Part shown: positions 1 through 10,427 of the stretch, piece by piece
How positions within the stretch are numbered: the stretch's first letter is position 1
Layout: every line of letters starts with the position of its first letter
NCBI GenBank assembly: GCA_943736015.1
Contig: OX031059.1
Coordinates: forward strand, 59,779,159-59,843,158
Direction of reading: 5' to 3'
Length of the DNA: 64,000 nt
Origin: Tridacna crocea
Lineage: Eukaryota; Mollusca; Bivalvia; Cardiida; Cardiidae
Translations under genes and position numbers: made by a program
The notes under the pieces: generated by a model
The model's input: only the letters and a program-made list of their open reading frames with translations
Database searches by the model: none
Told to the model about the DNA's origin: nothing

Positions 1-290
1 ACCCCCGCTAGTGCTTTGACAGAAAAAAGTGTCAAGTTCAAGGGGACATAACTCCTCAACCAGAAGCAGTTGACACTTAAAAATTACGTCTTGCAAATCT
101 TCAATATATGATCAGTATATGTGCAAAGTGTCAATTAAATTGAAGAAAAACTGAAGGAAGAATTCGCATCACAAAATTACTAGTATTTTGTACACAGACG
201 GACACACGGACGGACGGACATGGACAGACTGGCTGACCCAGTATACCCCTGAAAACATTCGTTTTGCGGGGGTGTAATAATAGTAAATAG
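1..290. repeat. Fragment of a dispersed repeat with GGAC-rich tail
   Basis: There is no coding signal. The stretch at about 195-225 is a run of GGAC/GGACG units, followed by a short hairpin-like ending in which CCCC near 247 faces GCGGGGGTG near 268, then TAATAAT. A similar GGACGGAC run followed by a CCCCC/GGGGG hairpin occurs at 62935-62985, so this looks like the 3' end of an interspersed repeat entering from outside the window. The family is not recognised. Confidence 0.35.
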
Positions 291-557
291 TTATATATAA
301 ATCAGAACTTTAGTTTGTATTTGATAATCAGACCACACATTCGTCACACCAATAAATTGTGACCGATTGCCATTTCAACTCTTAGGCTGCTTAGCGTGAC
401 TCAAGGATCTTTGCAGACAATGTGGATCAAGATTTTACTACACTAAATGTACAGTGAGGCATGGAAAATATCGGTTATCCGGTGAATTGACTTGAGATTG
501 CTAGTTTTAAAAGTGGCATTCGTTGAAAAAAATAATCAGAGGAAATATAGTATATAA

Positions 558-715
558 TTTATTTCATCAGCTTGTGGTTAATATGGGGAAATATTTGCCT
601 CGGAAGGGAAATGTCCGCGAAAACAACTCGTGCCTTATGGCACTCTTTATTTTCGCACACCTTTCCCTTTTTTGGCAAATATTTTCCCATATTAACCACA
701 AGCTGATGAAATAAA
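558..715. repeat. Fold-back (hairpin) repeat, ~158 bp
   Basis: The two ends are near-perfect reverse complements. TTTATTTCATCAGCTTGTGG begins at 558 and its complement ends at 715, and pairing continues through the ATATGGG and AAATATTTGCC segments. The loop is about 40-50 bp. The apparent open reading frame here is only the translation of a palindrome. No target duplication is clear. Confidence 0.75.
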
Positions 716-984
716 CTCTATTTTAATAACCGGATCAGATTGAACAATCGCGTTGACCCGAGCAAACTTAATAACCAAATTGGAGATTTTTCTTCAATCC
801 TGCATACATAAACCAAGTTTTATCCTCATTGGATAAGGCCTCTTATTCTTAAATACTTTGACTAGTTTCTCTTTAGTGTACTAAAACTGCACATACCAAT
901 GAAAATATAGGATCCTTTGATAAGATAAGCAATCTCATGTAAATGGAATTGAATTTGAGAAGATAACTGTAAATCAATAAACAG

Positions 985-1165
985 CCGGTGTAATGCAGAG
1001 AAATGATCCTCCCCTACAAAATGACCCATGGGTCATTTCTTTATGTAGAGATATGACCCCGGTCATTACTCTACGTAGTGAAATGACTTCTGGTGTCATT
1101 TCACTACTTAAAATAATGGCCCGGGTCATTTTGTTGGAGAGGGTCATTTCTCTGCATTACACCGG
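985..1165. repeat. Fold-back element made of nested TGACCC/GGGTCA palindromes
   Basis: The outer arms CCGGTGTAATGCAGAGAAAT (985 onward) and their complement (ending 1165) pair almost perfectly. Inside lie further short palindromes: AATGACCCATGGGTCATT near 1020, GACCCCGGTC near 1054, a TAGTGAAATGAC/GTCATTTCACTA pair near 1077-1107, and GCCCGGGTCATT near 1122. The whole 181 bp could extrude as a cruciform. It is probably a MITE; no TSD is evident. Confidence 0.8.
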
Positions 1166-1299
1166 AGAGAAAAAAGGGTTAATTAATACGTGTGACAGAG
1201 ATTAGGTCAGCAAATGCGGTTAATCGCAAACTCAAGGAAAATGAAGCGATTGATGAATTGTTTTAGTGATTGATTGATTGAGTTTTACGCTGTTTGAAG

Positions 1300-1530
1300 A
1301 GCTTAGGTCACATTACGGCAGTCAGTGCAGTGTTTCCTGGCTGTCTCATACCAGTAGTAAAACAACTTTCTGTCCAAGTCACTTGCTATTTTTCTCGCAA
1401 GCATCAGAGGTGAGAGGCGAAAATTCGCTGGAAAGAAAGTTTGTCTGAAACGGGTATCGAACTCACAACCTTCAGGTCACGAATCGGATACGCTAACCAC
1501 CGAGCTATACCCGGCCGGGCAGGGAAGAAT
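1300..1530 (-). repeat. tRNA-derived SINE
   Basis: Read on the minus strand, the head (about 1525 down to 1440) has a pol III A box of the type TAGCTCGGTGGTTAGC and a B box AGTTCGATACC, as in tRNA-derived SINEs. The body (1440 down to 1300) is shared with 3354-3497 and, more weakly, with 13505-13570, so this is a dispersed family rather than a functional tRNA gene. The tRNA-like head does not fold into a clean cloverleaf by eye. Confidence 0.65.
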
Positions 1531-1534
1531 CGAG

Positions 1535-1665
1535 AACAAGAGGGCCAAGATGGCCCTGGATCACTCACTTGAATTTTTGAGAGGATCACAGCCAATGTGT
1601 TTTTGAAGTATTGAAATTTTGGAAACATAATAATTATTTTGCCAAGCAATTTTGAAAAGGTATCC
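1535..1665 (-). repeat. 3'-end fragment of a tandem-core (family E) element
   Basis: On the minus strand this reproduces the tail of the family E elements seen at 25-61 kb: the TCAAAAATTCA segment, then the GGGCCATCTTGGCCC hairpin, then CTCTTGTT ending at 1535. Only the tail and a little upstream sequence are present. The SINE at 1300-1530 abuts it directly. Confidence 0.65.
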
Positions 1666-2552
1666 CAAAATCTGTCATCGCCCCTACAGTCATCACCACA
1701 GCCATTTTTTGACTAATGAGAATTCTGCAGATTAATCTTGGGATAGGTCACCCAATGATCATTTCTTGAACAAGAACACATGCCCAATGACAGCTGAAAA
1801 TATTAAGTGGAACAAGAGCACCACACGCTGGTGCCAACGATTGGCTGTTGGGCGCTTGATAGTAAGTTAAAATTCTTTGTCGAAAAAACGGACATAAGTT
1901 GGACAAATGATTTTAGATTTATGTGTCCTTGTTGTATGGATTGCTCTTTTACTAGTGGACAACCATTTCCACTTTCAAGTACATGTGTTGAGTGGAAGCC
2001 GAAATACAACAAAATGTCAAAAGTTTTTGCACAACGACAACGCAGTCGACGACAAAAAGGCTATGGCAACACCTCTATGTTTTCTTCAAAAACAGCCCAA
2101 CTAAAAAGGGCACATAATATAAGGAGAATTTCTGTCAAGTGATTTCAAAATCTGACGAGTGGTTTGAGAGAGGAAGAATTTGAAGGAACTTCTTTAAGTC
2201 AGAACAGTGCAAAGAATCCCACCCCCTAGTAGATTAGGGAGCTGATGTTGAACAGATACGAATTCAGTGACAGTAAACATAAAGATAGAAGTTATCGAAA
2301 ATGCACATAAATGGAATTCCCTTACCTGAAGAATACGTAGGCGGTTTTGGACAAGTTTTCCCAAATTTTCTAACTCCCTCTGATTTTGTAATGGATTTAG
2401 ATGTCTATATCGGTTGTCATGTGAAAGTCTGTAAAGGTATATGTAAAACAGGCATTTTTTCCAACTAATACAGACATTCCTCCAAATAATAATAGCACTG
2501 AATAGGACCGTGTCCAGACGGGAAGAGATGGCATATGAAATGTTATCATAAA

Positions 2553-2750
2553 ATCTGAGCTCCAGATAAGAGGGAGTGATGTTTTTCTAAATCCATTATT
2601 TTTCTTTGAAACCCTATGTCGTGAGTACTCATTGGAATCCTCTCCATGGGACGATTCCAATGAGTACCCAAAGCATAGGCTTTAGTGGAGAATAACTAAT
2701 ATTTTCAATTTTGAAATAAAAAAATCTCTCCCTCTATCTGGAGCTCTGAT
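2553..2750. repeat. Fold-back MITE, copy 1 (GAGCTCCAGATAAGAGGGAG ends)
   Basis: The left end GAGCTCCAGATAAGAGGGAG (about 2557) is complementary to the right end ctcCCTCTATCTGGAGCTC (about 2728-2747). Internal arms around GAGTACTCATTGGAATC and GATTCCAATGAGTACCC also pair. A second copy lies at 3497-3693, and an isolated left end is at about 2836-2860. Confidence 0.75.
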
Positions 2751-2892
2751 AAAATGTTTCGTTGTTTTGGCCAGAAATACCGACGAGCTGAGACATACTG
2801 GACATGTACCAATGTCTCGAAACGCAATCATTGTCAGAGCTCCAGTTAAGAGGGAGTTTGGTTGGTTGTATTGGGGTTTAACGCCACTTTAT

Positions 2893-3341
2893 ACTCCCAG
2901 TAGTCGAAAACCATCCAATAACACAAGAAATTAGAGATTTATTACGGACCAGGTTGACACCAACGGGAGACACATTCTATTTTTAGATTATCAATTCTCT
3001 CATTTAAATACAGGAAAACACAGACTAAGTTTCAAACATCTGTCCGAAGAAGACATTATGGAAAATAATTATTACATGTTTGTTATGTAATGGAATTTAA
3101 GCTTTATTAGTCACGTGCCAGTCACTTGACATTCCCACAATGCTTTAATGATTTTTGGCGCGAAATCTAAAAATAGCTTAAGAGGCTACGTAGCCTTTTA
3201 AGGGAATACCATCAAAAAAAAATTATTTTTTTTTTGTAATTTTATGATTCTTAATTATTGATGATTTGTATTGTTTTTTCATATAAATTTCAATGATATA
3301 TGTATTTTTTAATTTGGTGTGATGTGAAAATTCTAAATATC
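2893..3341 (+). repeat. Interspersed repeat, copy 1 of an inverted pair
   Basis: About 450 bp here match 33724-34166 in reverse complement. Shared blocks include AGTAGTCGAAAACCATCC, the segment around TACATGTTTGTTATGTAATG, GAGGCTACGTAGCC, and the A/T-rich end running to GTGTGATGTGAAAATTCTAA. There is no coding capacity. The two copies sit 31 kb apart in opposite orientation. Confidence 0.75.
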
Positions 3342-3353
3342 CCCTTTAACAGC

Positions 3354-3497
3354 TGAGGTCATATCATGGCGGTCGGTGACGCACAAGTGTTTCCTGGCTT
3401 TCTCACACCGGTACTTACAAAACTTTCTTTCCAAAGCCACCGACTACTTTTCTCACATGCTTCAGCAGAGGTGAGAGGCGAAAATACGCCGGGAAGA
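3354..3497 (-). repeat. SINE body fragment
   Basis: This resembles the body of the SINE at 1300-1440 (shared TGTTTCCTGGCT and GAGGTGAGAGGCGAAAAT blocks) but lacks the tRNA-like head. It is interrupted at 3497 by the start of the second fold-back MITE. Confidence 0.6.
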
Positions 3498-3693
3498 TGA
3501 TAAGAGGGAGTGATGGCATTCTAAATATGTTATTTTTCTTTGAAACCCTATGTTGTGGGTACTCATAAGAATCGCCTCTTAGAGACGATTCTAATGAGTA
3601 CCCATAACATAGGGTTTAGGGAATAATGACCAATATTTTCCATTTTGAAATCAAAATCAGTCCCTCTATCTGGAGCTCTGATTTTTGCCATGT
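3497..3693. repeat. Fold-back MITE, copy 2
   Basis: This is a second copy of the element at 2553-2750, with the same internal stem (CCCTATGTTGTGGGTACTCA against TGAGTACCCATAACATAGGG) and the right end CCCTCTATCTGGAGCTCTGA. The leftmost GAGCTCCA is missing, so the 5' tip is truncated where it meets the SINE body. Confidence 0.75.
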
Positions 3694-4868
3694 AGCTCAG
3701 TCTGAACTGATCTGTTAGGCGTGCAAATTAAAAATTGCGCGTTTAAATATTGGCCCAGTCTAAAGTTTTTTTTACCGGGTATCGAACTTGGGACTTTATG
3801 GTTACGAGGCCGAAGCTCTACCTAACAACCACACTTTGATTAGGGTTAGAGCAATCAGTAGGATAGAAGCATGGCCTTCAGTAGAATCTCTAGGAACGCA
3901 TTGGGTACACTTGCTGCCAAAACATACATGTACCTTAAATACCGACAGAAAAGGTGTTGAACACCAAACATGCAAATAAACCCATTGTTAAACAAATAGT
4001 TGTACAAATAGTTGTAGATTCATTGAACGGTTTTCCGTCTATTTATCGTCGCCACTAGCTGCTGATGTTGGCGACGACTCCGAAGGGTGTTAGTTAGTCA
4101 CTAGAAATAGTGCGATGCTAAGCTAAGTCAGGCTTCGTGTATACTATCCCCACACGAGAGTTTGAAATAGCATTTCATATGAAAGACAACAACTAATTTT
4201 ATATCGTCAGCCGAAGGGCTCGAGCCCCAAGCTGTCCTACATTTGATGTGTACAAGCCCTGTGCTCTGCTACTGAAACTAGATTGTAGATATTAAATTGT
4301 CGGTGCTATATGCCCTGTCAGGTACACGGTTGTTTCCTTACAGCTTCCGCGATACTTATTTAAACGCATTAACTTCCATAAAAGCCAGCTTCATATTTAT
4401 GGTCACGCACGTATTTCTCCTTTTTAGACGGAGAGACGGACGGGTGGACAACTGAGGCCATAAGATAATGCGACCCTTCGGGCCTATAAAAAGCAACCGA
4501 CGTAAACGAATATAAACCAATTAACTGCCAAAGTTACCCAGTGGAATATTACAGAGTTATAGAAAATGAAAATAGCAACATGCGCAATCCGGAAGTATTT
4601 TTCAAATGGTAGAGCGTAGGATTTGAAAAATTAGGTCTTTGGTCACTTTGGTGTTTGCGTTCGTGATACATTAAACCGAAGCAATTCCTGACCGTGCTAT
4701 ATACCGAGCACATTAAAGAACCTGCCAATAAGAATGGGTTACGTTCGCCATCTTGCACTATCCCTGTAAGAAAATCAACAGTACTCTGGTGGCATAGCCT
4801 GTATGGACATCCAGTGGCGACGATAAATAAACGCGAATTCAATCAATCAACAGGAAGAAAAGAAACCA

Positions 4869-4963
4869 GCCTGTAGCGATCAAGTGGTACAGAGTAGAAC
4901 TTGTAAACATCAAGTCTTGGACCATTTGACGATATGGGTTCGAATCCCAGTCCTTCAGGCTGT
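4869..4963 (+). repeat. tRNA-like SINE head
   Basis: It has a good A box (TAGCGATCAAGTGG) and a perfect B box (GGTTCGAATCC) with a four-base T stem (TGGG/CCCA), and the ends CAGCCTG and CAGGCTG can pair like an acceptor stem. The middle is too irregular for a functional tRNA, and a duplicated 60-bp tail follows at once, so a tRNA-derived SINE is the better reading. Confidence 0.5.
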
Positions 4964-5079
4964 GAACCTGTGTTTTATAACTGTTTTACATGGTTGATAA
5001 TTTGTAAATGGTTTTGAGCCCCAGTCCTTCAGGCTGTGAACCTGTGTTTTATAACTGTTTTACATGGTTGATAATTTGT
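4946..5079 (+). repeat. 60-bp direct duplication
   Basis: The 60 bp at 4946-5005, starting CCCAGTCCTTCAGGCTGTGA and ending TGATAATTTGT, are repeated at 5020-5079 after a 14-bp spacer. The copies are identical by eye, so the duplication is young. It includes the last bases of the tRNA-like head. Confidence 0.85.
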
Positions 5080-5454
5080 TATTTTAGTCTGCATGGTGCC
5101 TTAAGGTAGAGTGACGTATGAATCAATTACAGCATAGAATTCATTCTTGGTTTTTACCCTGGGTGTAGCTTGTCTTCATTTGGTTTTTTGTCACCATCTT
5201 TCTGCACGGAATTCGATTTTCTGGTCACCAGGTAAGACCCGAATATGCATATGCACGCAAAAAGTATCAACCGCAGCACTCCATAAATCCGTTTATTTGG
5301 TATTTTGCTCACCATTTCCTACATAGATAAAGAAACTTCATACTCAATCTCAACAAATCATTTAAAAAGCATTTCACATTTTTAACCAAGTATAACCCGC
5401 CTTTCAATGCTGAAAATAGTGGTTTACAACATCCGTAAATTTTATCTCGCACCT

Positions 5455-5679
5455 TTAACTCTTTACCATACGACAAAAATTTAGCCCTGTCAAAATTCAA
5501 AGCATTTGCAGACGACAATTGCAATGTGGCTCAAATAGTGCAACTGTTGATAGGGTAGAAAACTTTGTGGGAAAAGGAGAAAATGCTGGTTACCAGCATT
5601 TTCTCCTTTTCCCCAAATGTTTTCAAAGGGTTTCTTTCAAAGGGTCGTCAAAAGTCGTCATTGAGTGAGAAAGGGTTAA
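5455..5679. mobile_element. TTAA palindromic MITE, copy 1
   Basis: TTAA lies at both ends (5455-5458 and 5676-5679), with CTCTTTACC/GAGAAAGGG terminal repeats and the family's central palindrome (GGAAAAGGAGAAAATGC followed by its complement). Confidence 0.75.
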
Positions 5680-5719
5680 GCTGAATCCGATAGTGACCAC
5701 GTCACTATAGAACACTTTC

Positions 5720-5925
5720 TAAAACGACAAATTTTAAGACCCTTCCAAACCAACAGCATCTACAGACAGCAAACCTGAAATTTATGTAAATAAACTCAAG
5801 TTTTCTGATAGGTTAGAAACCCTCATAGGAAAAGAAGGAAATAATTGTTACCAGCGTTTTCTCCTTTTCTCACAAAGTTATTTTCCCTCAGAGTCGTGAA
5901 ACCACTGGATTGTTCAGGGCTTGAA
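5720..5925. mobile_element. TTAA palindromic MITE, degenerate copy 2
   Basis: A diverged relative of the neighbouring copy. The arms (ACGACAAATTTTAAGAC; TAGGTTAGAAA) and a broken central palindrome (GGAAAAGAAGGAAAT; TTACCAGCGTTTTCTCC) are recognisable, but the ends are eroded. Confidence 0.45.
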
Positions 5926-6051
5926 AAAAAATCAAGATCCACTGAACAGATGTTTCAGATATCTCATTATCTGTTTTTCTTTATTATCCCTTTACTACTG
6001 AAATGTTTGAATTTTTTTTCAGCTGCCAATAAGACATCGTTTCTTAAACAT

Positions 6052-6212
6052 GTAATTGGAGGAGGGGGATGGTCGAATCTAAGTTGTGAGAATTTGTGGA
6101 CAAACGTCTTTTACCAATGTACATGTGTTATTCCAAGTACTACTAGAAAATTGTGTTTAAGTAGTGCTTTTGTTAACATGTAGGCTACATGTGTATGGCA
6201 ATAAAATAGAAT
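6052..6212 (+). mobile_element. LINE 3'-end fragment
   Basis: It matches the 3' untranslated end of the LINE at 17527-18167: the segment around TCTAAGTTGTGAG, the following TTGTGG and the terminal TATGGCAATAA. No reading frame is retained, so this is a 5'-truncated non-LTR insertion of about 160 bp. Confidence 0.55.
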
Positions 6213-7545
6213 ATTGCAATGCATTATGTTTAAAGATGCCCGTCTACAGCTGGTGAGCAGAAACGCTGTTCAATTTCAAAAAAAACCAGAATGGTACAGA
6301 AATCTGTCCTTTGTGCACACAAGGATAAATTACAGATATATACGGTGTAACTAAAAGAAAAAAACACGGAGGTTTGTGTTAGAAACCGAAAATTGGGGCG
6401 TATTTGTTGTACCGAAACTGGTTTTGGTTTTGGTTTCAGGTTTTGTTATGGTTTTTACCTTAACCAAAACCAGTTCTGGTTTCATAAAAAGACGAGCAGT
6501 TTCACCGCTTGTTTCAAAATGGTGGCCCGTTTTGCTCTTGTCAGAGAAAGTCCATCAAATGATTTGTTTTACTCAATAAACAACAAAAAAGCCAAATTCT
6601 GGCATCATCCACTAACACTCAAACATGTTTCTGTCATTCAAATGTCATTCAAAAAAGACATACAAGGCTGAGGATTAAAAACTAATTTTGGATAATCATG
6701 AAGTACAGCACTGATGACTTCAAGGAAGGCTTTTTCATGAACAGGGCTTTATTTGACCATCAACTTGCAGTGGTTCGTCGGAGCTAACGGTGCCTAGCCC
6801 TCGTGACCATGTGTCAGACTTTTTCCTGAAAGCTGAACATTATGTAAATCAGTAAATGCACACTGTTCGCTGTCTGATTTACTGACACTGCAACTCTATT
6901 TTCTGGTTTGCTTTAAGCAACACACCCTGCAAAACTGCTGAACACCTTGCAATTTATTCATCCGTGATGTAAAATAGAAATTGAGAGAGTGTTTACATAT
7001 ACAAAGATAGTGATATAGACAGAAATATGAATGTGACACTGTTTTATTGTATTTATGAATGAAATTCAAAAAAAAAAAAACGTTTTTCCAGTCAAAAGAA
7101 AACCTGCTTTTCCTGTGCAATTTTCTGCTTGCCGTTGTGTTGTTAATTTCATCCTTACTGCAGTTTGAAAACAAAACTTGACAGTCAAAATGCAGGTTTT
7201 CATTCTGTGGAATAGTTTGGATCTCTAGACTCGCTCTTTTCAAGGGAAACATTAAGACATTTACATATCACTTGCGTCGTCTGCATTGTCTGTGATGTCG
7301 TGCAATGACGTCTGATGATATTCATACCAAACTCGGATTGGATTTAACTATCAAAATGGAAAGCCATACAGCAAGGACAGGAATCAAAGAAATTTAAGTA
7401 TTTTTTGAAACAATCATAATGCCTTTTTTGACTTTAAAAGTTAAGATATTTCGACACTTTATAATATCTGTGCAGCCGACCATTGACATCTACGTATGTG
7501 GTTCATCCACATATGGTGTCCTGGTCTTTTTTTAAAATTCTTTTG

Positions 7546-7547
<2 letters not shown>
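6213..7547. other. No gene seen
   Basis: A/T-rich sequence with no coding frame that looks like protein. The only local structure is a GGTTTTGGTTTTGG run near 6420-6480, with ACCAAAACCAG downstream that can pair with it. Confidence 0.6.

Positions 7548-7590
<43 letters not shown>
7548..7590. repeat. (GA)n microsatellite
   Basis: About 20 uninterrupted GA units. Confidence 0.98.
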
Positions 7591-7594
<4 letters not shown>

Positions 7595-8079
7595 TAACTG
7601 GAAAGTGAATGAATAAAAAAACGATTAACACCGTAACCTTGAAATATTGAATAATGATAATATATACAATTAAAGTGGTTTGAAACCAGTTCTATTTATT
7701 TATTTTTTTAAGGGGGGAGGGGTTCACAGAGAATGTGGTGAAAATCATAGCAGCCTTTATTTCAACTATTACTTGTACTGCTATGGACTTGAAGTTCATA
7801 AAAGACACTTGGGAAAAATAGTACATGTATCTCTTCTTTGAATTTTTGCAACGTGAGGATAGAGCATGTGGATGCATCCTCTCTCTGCTTCACAGTCAGT
7901 GTTTGAATATGCATGGAAAATAAAAAAAAAAGATACAGCAGTACACAACTTTTCTCTTCCACTTTTTAAATGGACATTTAATGGTTGAATACAAATTGTT
8001 GTACGCCATGGATACACTTTCCACTTGCCCTTTGCCATTAATTCTTTCAGCGCTCTGATTTTTGTTTAGATTGTGTGAC

Positions 8080-8235
8080 CACAGAAATTTGATATTCTAT
8101 AACCAAAATAAATGATCAAATATGGAAAAAAAAATCTCCCCTATATAATATAAACACGTGTTTATATTATATAGGGGAGAGTTTCTTTTCATATTTGATC
8201 ATTTATTTTGGTTATAGAAATGTCAAATTCCTGTG
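8080..8235. mobile_element. 156-bp near-perfect palindromic MITE, 7-bp TSD
   Basis: The two halves are reverse complements out to the tips CACAG...CTGTG, centred on ACACGTGT near 8158. GTGTGAC flanks both sides (8073-8079 and 8236-8242). The same termini end the 1439-bp element at 22982-24420, so this is probably its deletion derivative, keeping only about 77 bp of each terminal repeat. Confidence 0.85.
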
Positions 8236-8361
8236 GTGTGACTACCCGTACCTATATTCGGACAGACAAAACTATATCGAAACTACCCTACCAGGCAGTT
8301 TCGATGGTTTCGCAAACCAGTTTCGGTTTCACTACCAAAAAAGAGGAATTCGCGTAACTAT

Positions 8362-8850
8362 GGGCGTATGCCTTTCCTTTGTTCTGGCACAATGTTCTGT
8401 GTTCTGGAATGCTATTCTTGAATATGCTAAAGGAATATTTCAGAACACAATACACTGTTCCGGAAGTGTGTTCTGAATGGAGCATGTTCGAAACATTGTT
8501 CTAAACCATATCAAAATGAAAGTACATTGGCATGATGGCTGTTGCAAGAGCTACTGTCGTAGCTGTGTTAGTTAAGGAAATGATTAGCTGCAGTGAGACA
8601 GAGTAAAGACGAGTCTACTAAGGCCCTAGCTATTTATGACATTCACGTCGTAAAAAAGAACAATTGCATAATTTGCCAAAACGAATCGTCCGTCTTTCAG
8701 CCATCTTGTATCACCTAGCAACCGTTCAGCAGGTGCGCTACACCTCGATTGGATTAGAACAGTCAGAACATGTTCTGGAGAACACGACGCAGTGTTCTGA
8801 AATACTCCAATGACCTAGAACATGTTCGGAGTAGCGAAAGGAATACGCCC
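8362..8850. mobile_element. PIF/Harbinger-like MITE rich in GAACA/TGTTC
   Basis: The 489-bp element has terminal inverted repeats GGGCGTATKCCTTTC and is flanked by TAT on both sides (8359-8361, 8851-8853). A three-base duplication with GGG-type termini suggests PIF/Harbinger, although TWA is the usual target. A dozen or so TGTTC or GAACA motifs cluster in both subterminal regions, including two GAACATGTTC palindromes near 8767 and 8817. There is no transposase. Confidence 0.75.
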
Positions 8851-8920
8851 TATCACGCTTACCTTTTACTCTGAACGGTGACCATCTAACACAGCGTTGT
8901 CTTCGCAAAACATATTCTTC

Positions 8921-9100
8921 TCCCGCTAGATGGCATTCTACAAATACACGTCTATCTAATTAGGGCAGTCTGGATACAGAACCGGACTACTTTTCAAAAT
9001 GAAAACCGTTATTTTGAATTTCAAAATCAAATAAACGTTTACTCATTCAACGCTACCTGGTGCGATTAATTCAGCTATAGGCTGCAGCACGCTGTTTCCA
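8921..9100 (+). repeat. Direct repeat copy A
   Basis: It begins CTCCCGCTAGATGGCATTCT and is shared with 9740-9905 (also CCGTTA.TTTGAATTTCAAA and TTCAGCTAT blocks). Non-coding, family not recognised. Confidence 0.7.
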
Positions 9101-9739
9101 TGTTTAATGTCGTAGGTACTCAGACGTCAGACCAAAATTTCCAGTAAACAATCAATATAATGAACCTGAAATTATATGCATGAAAAAGCACCTGAATGCA
9201 ATGTTCAGCTAGTCCTATTTCATTAGATTTTATCAATAAACCATGTTCAACTTGTGAAATGGTAAAATTACTGATTAATACAGGCAAGTGGGATGGTCGG
9301 AAAAAATCTGACAAAATATGCCATTTTAGCCCATAAAATACAAATCCAGGAAGGTAGCCTGAAAATGTCAAGCTAATTTGAAACTCAAAACAACAAATAA
9401 TCTGGGGATAAAGTCAAAAATAGCACGTTTCCATGCCGTTTTTTTTTTTTTTCAAATTCTTTCATGCCCTAAACCTACTCTTATTTTTGCCGCTAAAAAT
9501 AGATGCTAGCTCCATGAACTCTCACATGAATTCATATATGGAACAAAGAAGGAAAGGTCATGACCTTCTGTTTCATAGACAAACTAAATGCTTCTTTTCC
9601 TTTACCTTACACAATTCATAGGCGTAATAACTCTTCTTCTTATCAAAATTGCACTGAAACCTACCTTTCTGAATTATTTCTAAATTTGACCCTCCCTGGT
9701 CAATTCGAAACGAACTGTTTACAGGAGCCATAGGCATTA
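9101..9739. other. No gene seen
   Basis: Low-complexity A/T-rich sequence between two direct repeat copies. No coding or structural signal worth naming. Confidence 0.6.
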
Positions 9740-9905
9740 TCTCCCGCTAGATGGCATTCTGTAAATACTCATCCATCTAATTTGGGCATCTTGGGCACAG
9801 AACTGAACCACTTTCCTACGCGACAACCGTTACTTTGAATTTCAAACGTTTACTCAATAAAACTCTGCCTCGTGCAATTCTCTCAGCTATGATCAGCAGT
9901 TTAGA
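9740..9905 (+). repeat. Direct repeat copy B
   Basis: Diverged copy of 8921-9100 in the same orientation, about 820 bp downstream. Confidence 0.7.
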
Positions 9906-10427
9906 GAAATATGGAGCTTAAGCAGGTCTCATTTCTCTTCAAACGTATTGATGAAACTATTTTCTACATTGCTACTCTATAGAGCGTAATATTACAGTTT
10001 GCCCGCTTTCGGGGCTAGTAGTGCATCATATAGGACAGGTCGAATATTCCAAGAATATGACATGTGCAGACAATGGTGCCATAGATAACGTCAGACATTC
10101 AGGCAGTTTCGGTGATCACGTGATAAGAAACGAGGTGAAAATAAACGCTATCTTGAATAAACGTATACAGTTATATATTTGGTGACATTTTAGAAATGAA
10201 ATTCACATAAAAAATCGGCCGTGACGGTAGTCGTATCAAGTATCATTCTCCAAGAGGCTAAAAGTGTCATTTTATAAATTTGCCGGTATCATACAGACGA
10301 AAAGAGTTTTAACACAAGCGCTATCCTCTTTCGGTTTTGATAAAAACGGTCGTATGTAGTCGGCATTGTGAAAGAAATCATTAAGTTCTAGCAGATCGCC
10401 ATAGATTTATAAGACAAGAAATAAAAA

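Noticed and set aside
523..714. 63-residue frame
   Set aside because: It spans the two arms of a fold-back repeat and is its translation.
1807..2142. 111-residue + strand frame
   Set aside because: No recognisable motif, odd composition, overlapped by other equally long frames, and it lies in repeat-rich non-coding DNA.
4869..4963. Functional tRNA gene
   Set aside because: A and B boxes are good but the anticodon arm does not form and the tail is duplicated as in a SINE. The same applies to 1440-1525, 3770-3830, 15895-15980 and 16375-16425 on the minus strand.
8362..8850. Functional glucocorticoid-type response element cluster
   Set aside because: The motifs sit symmetrically in both subterminal regions of a MITE, which is better explained as transposase binding sites.
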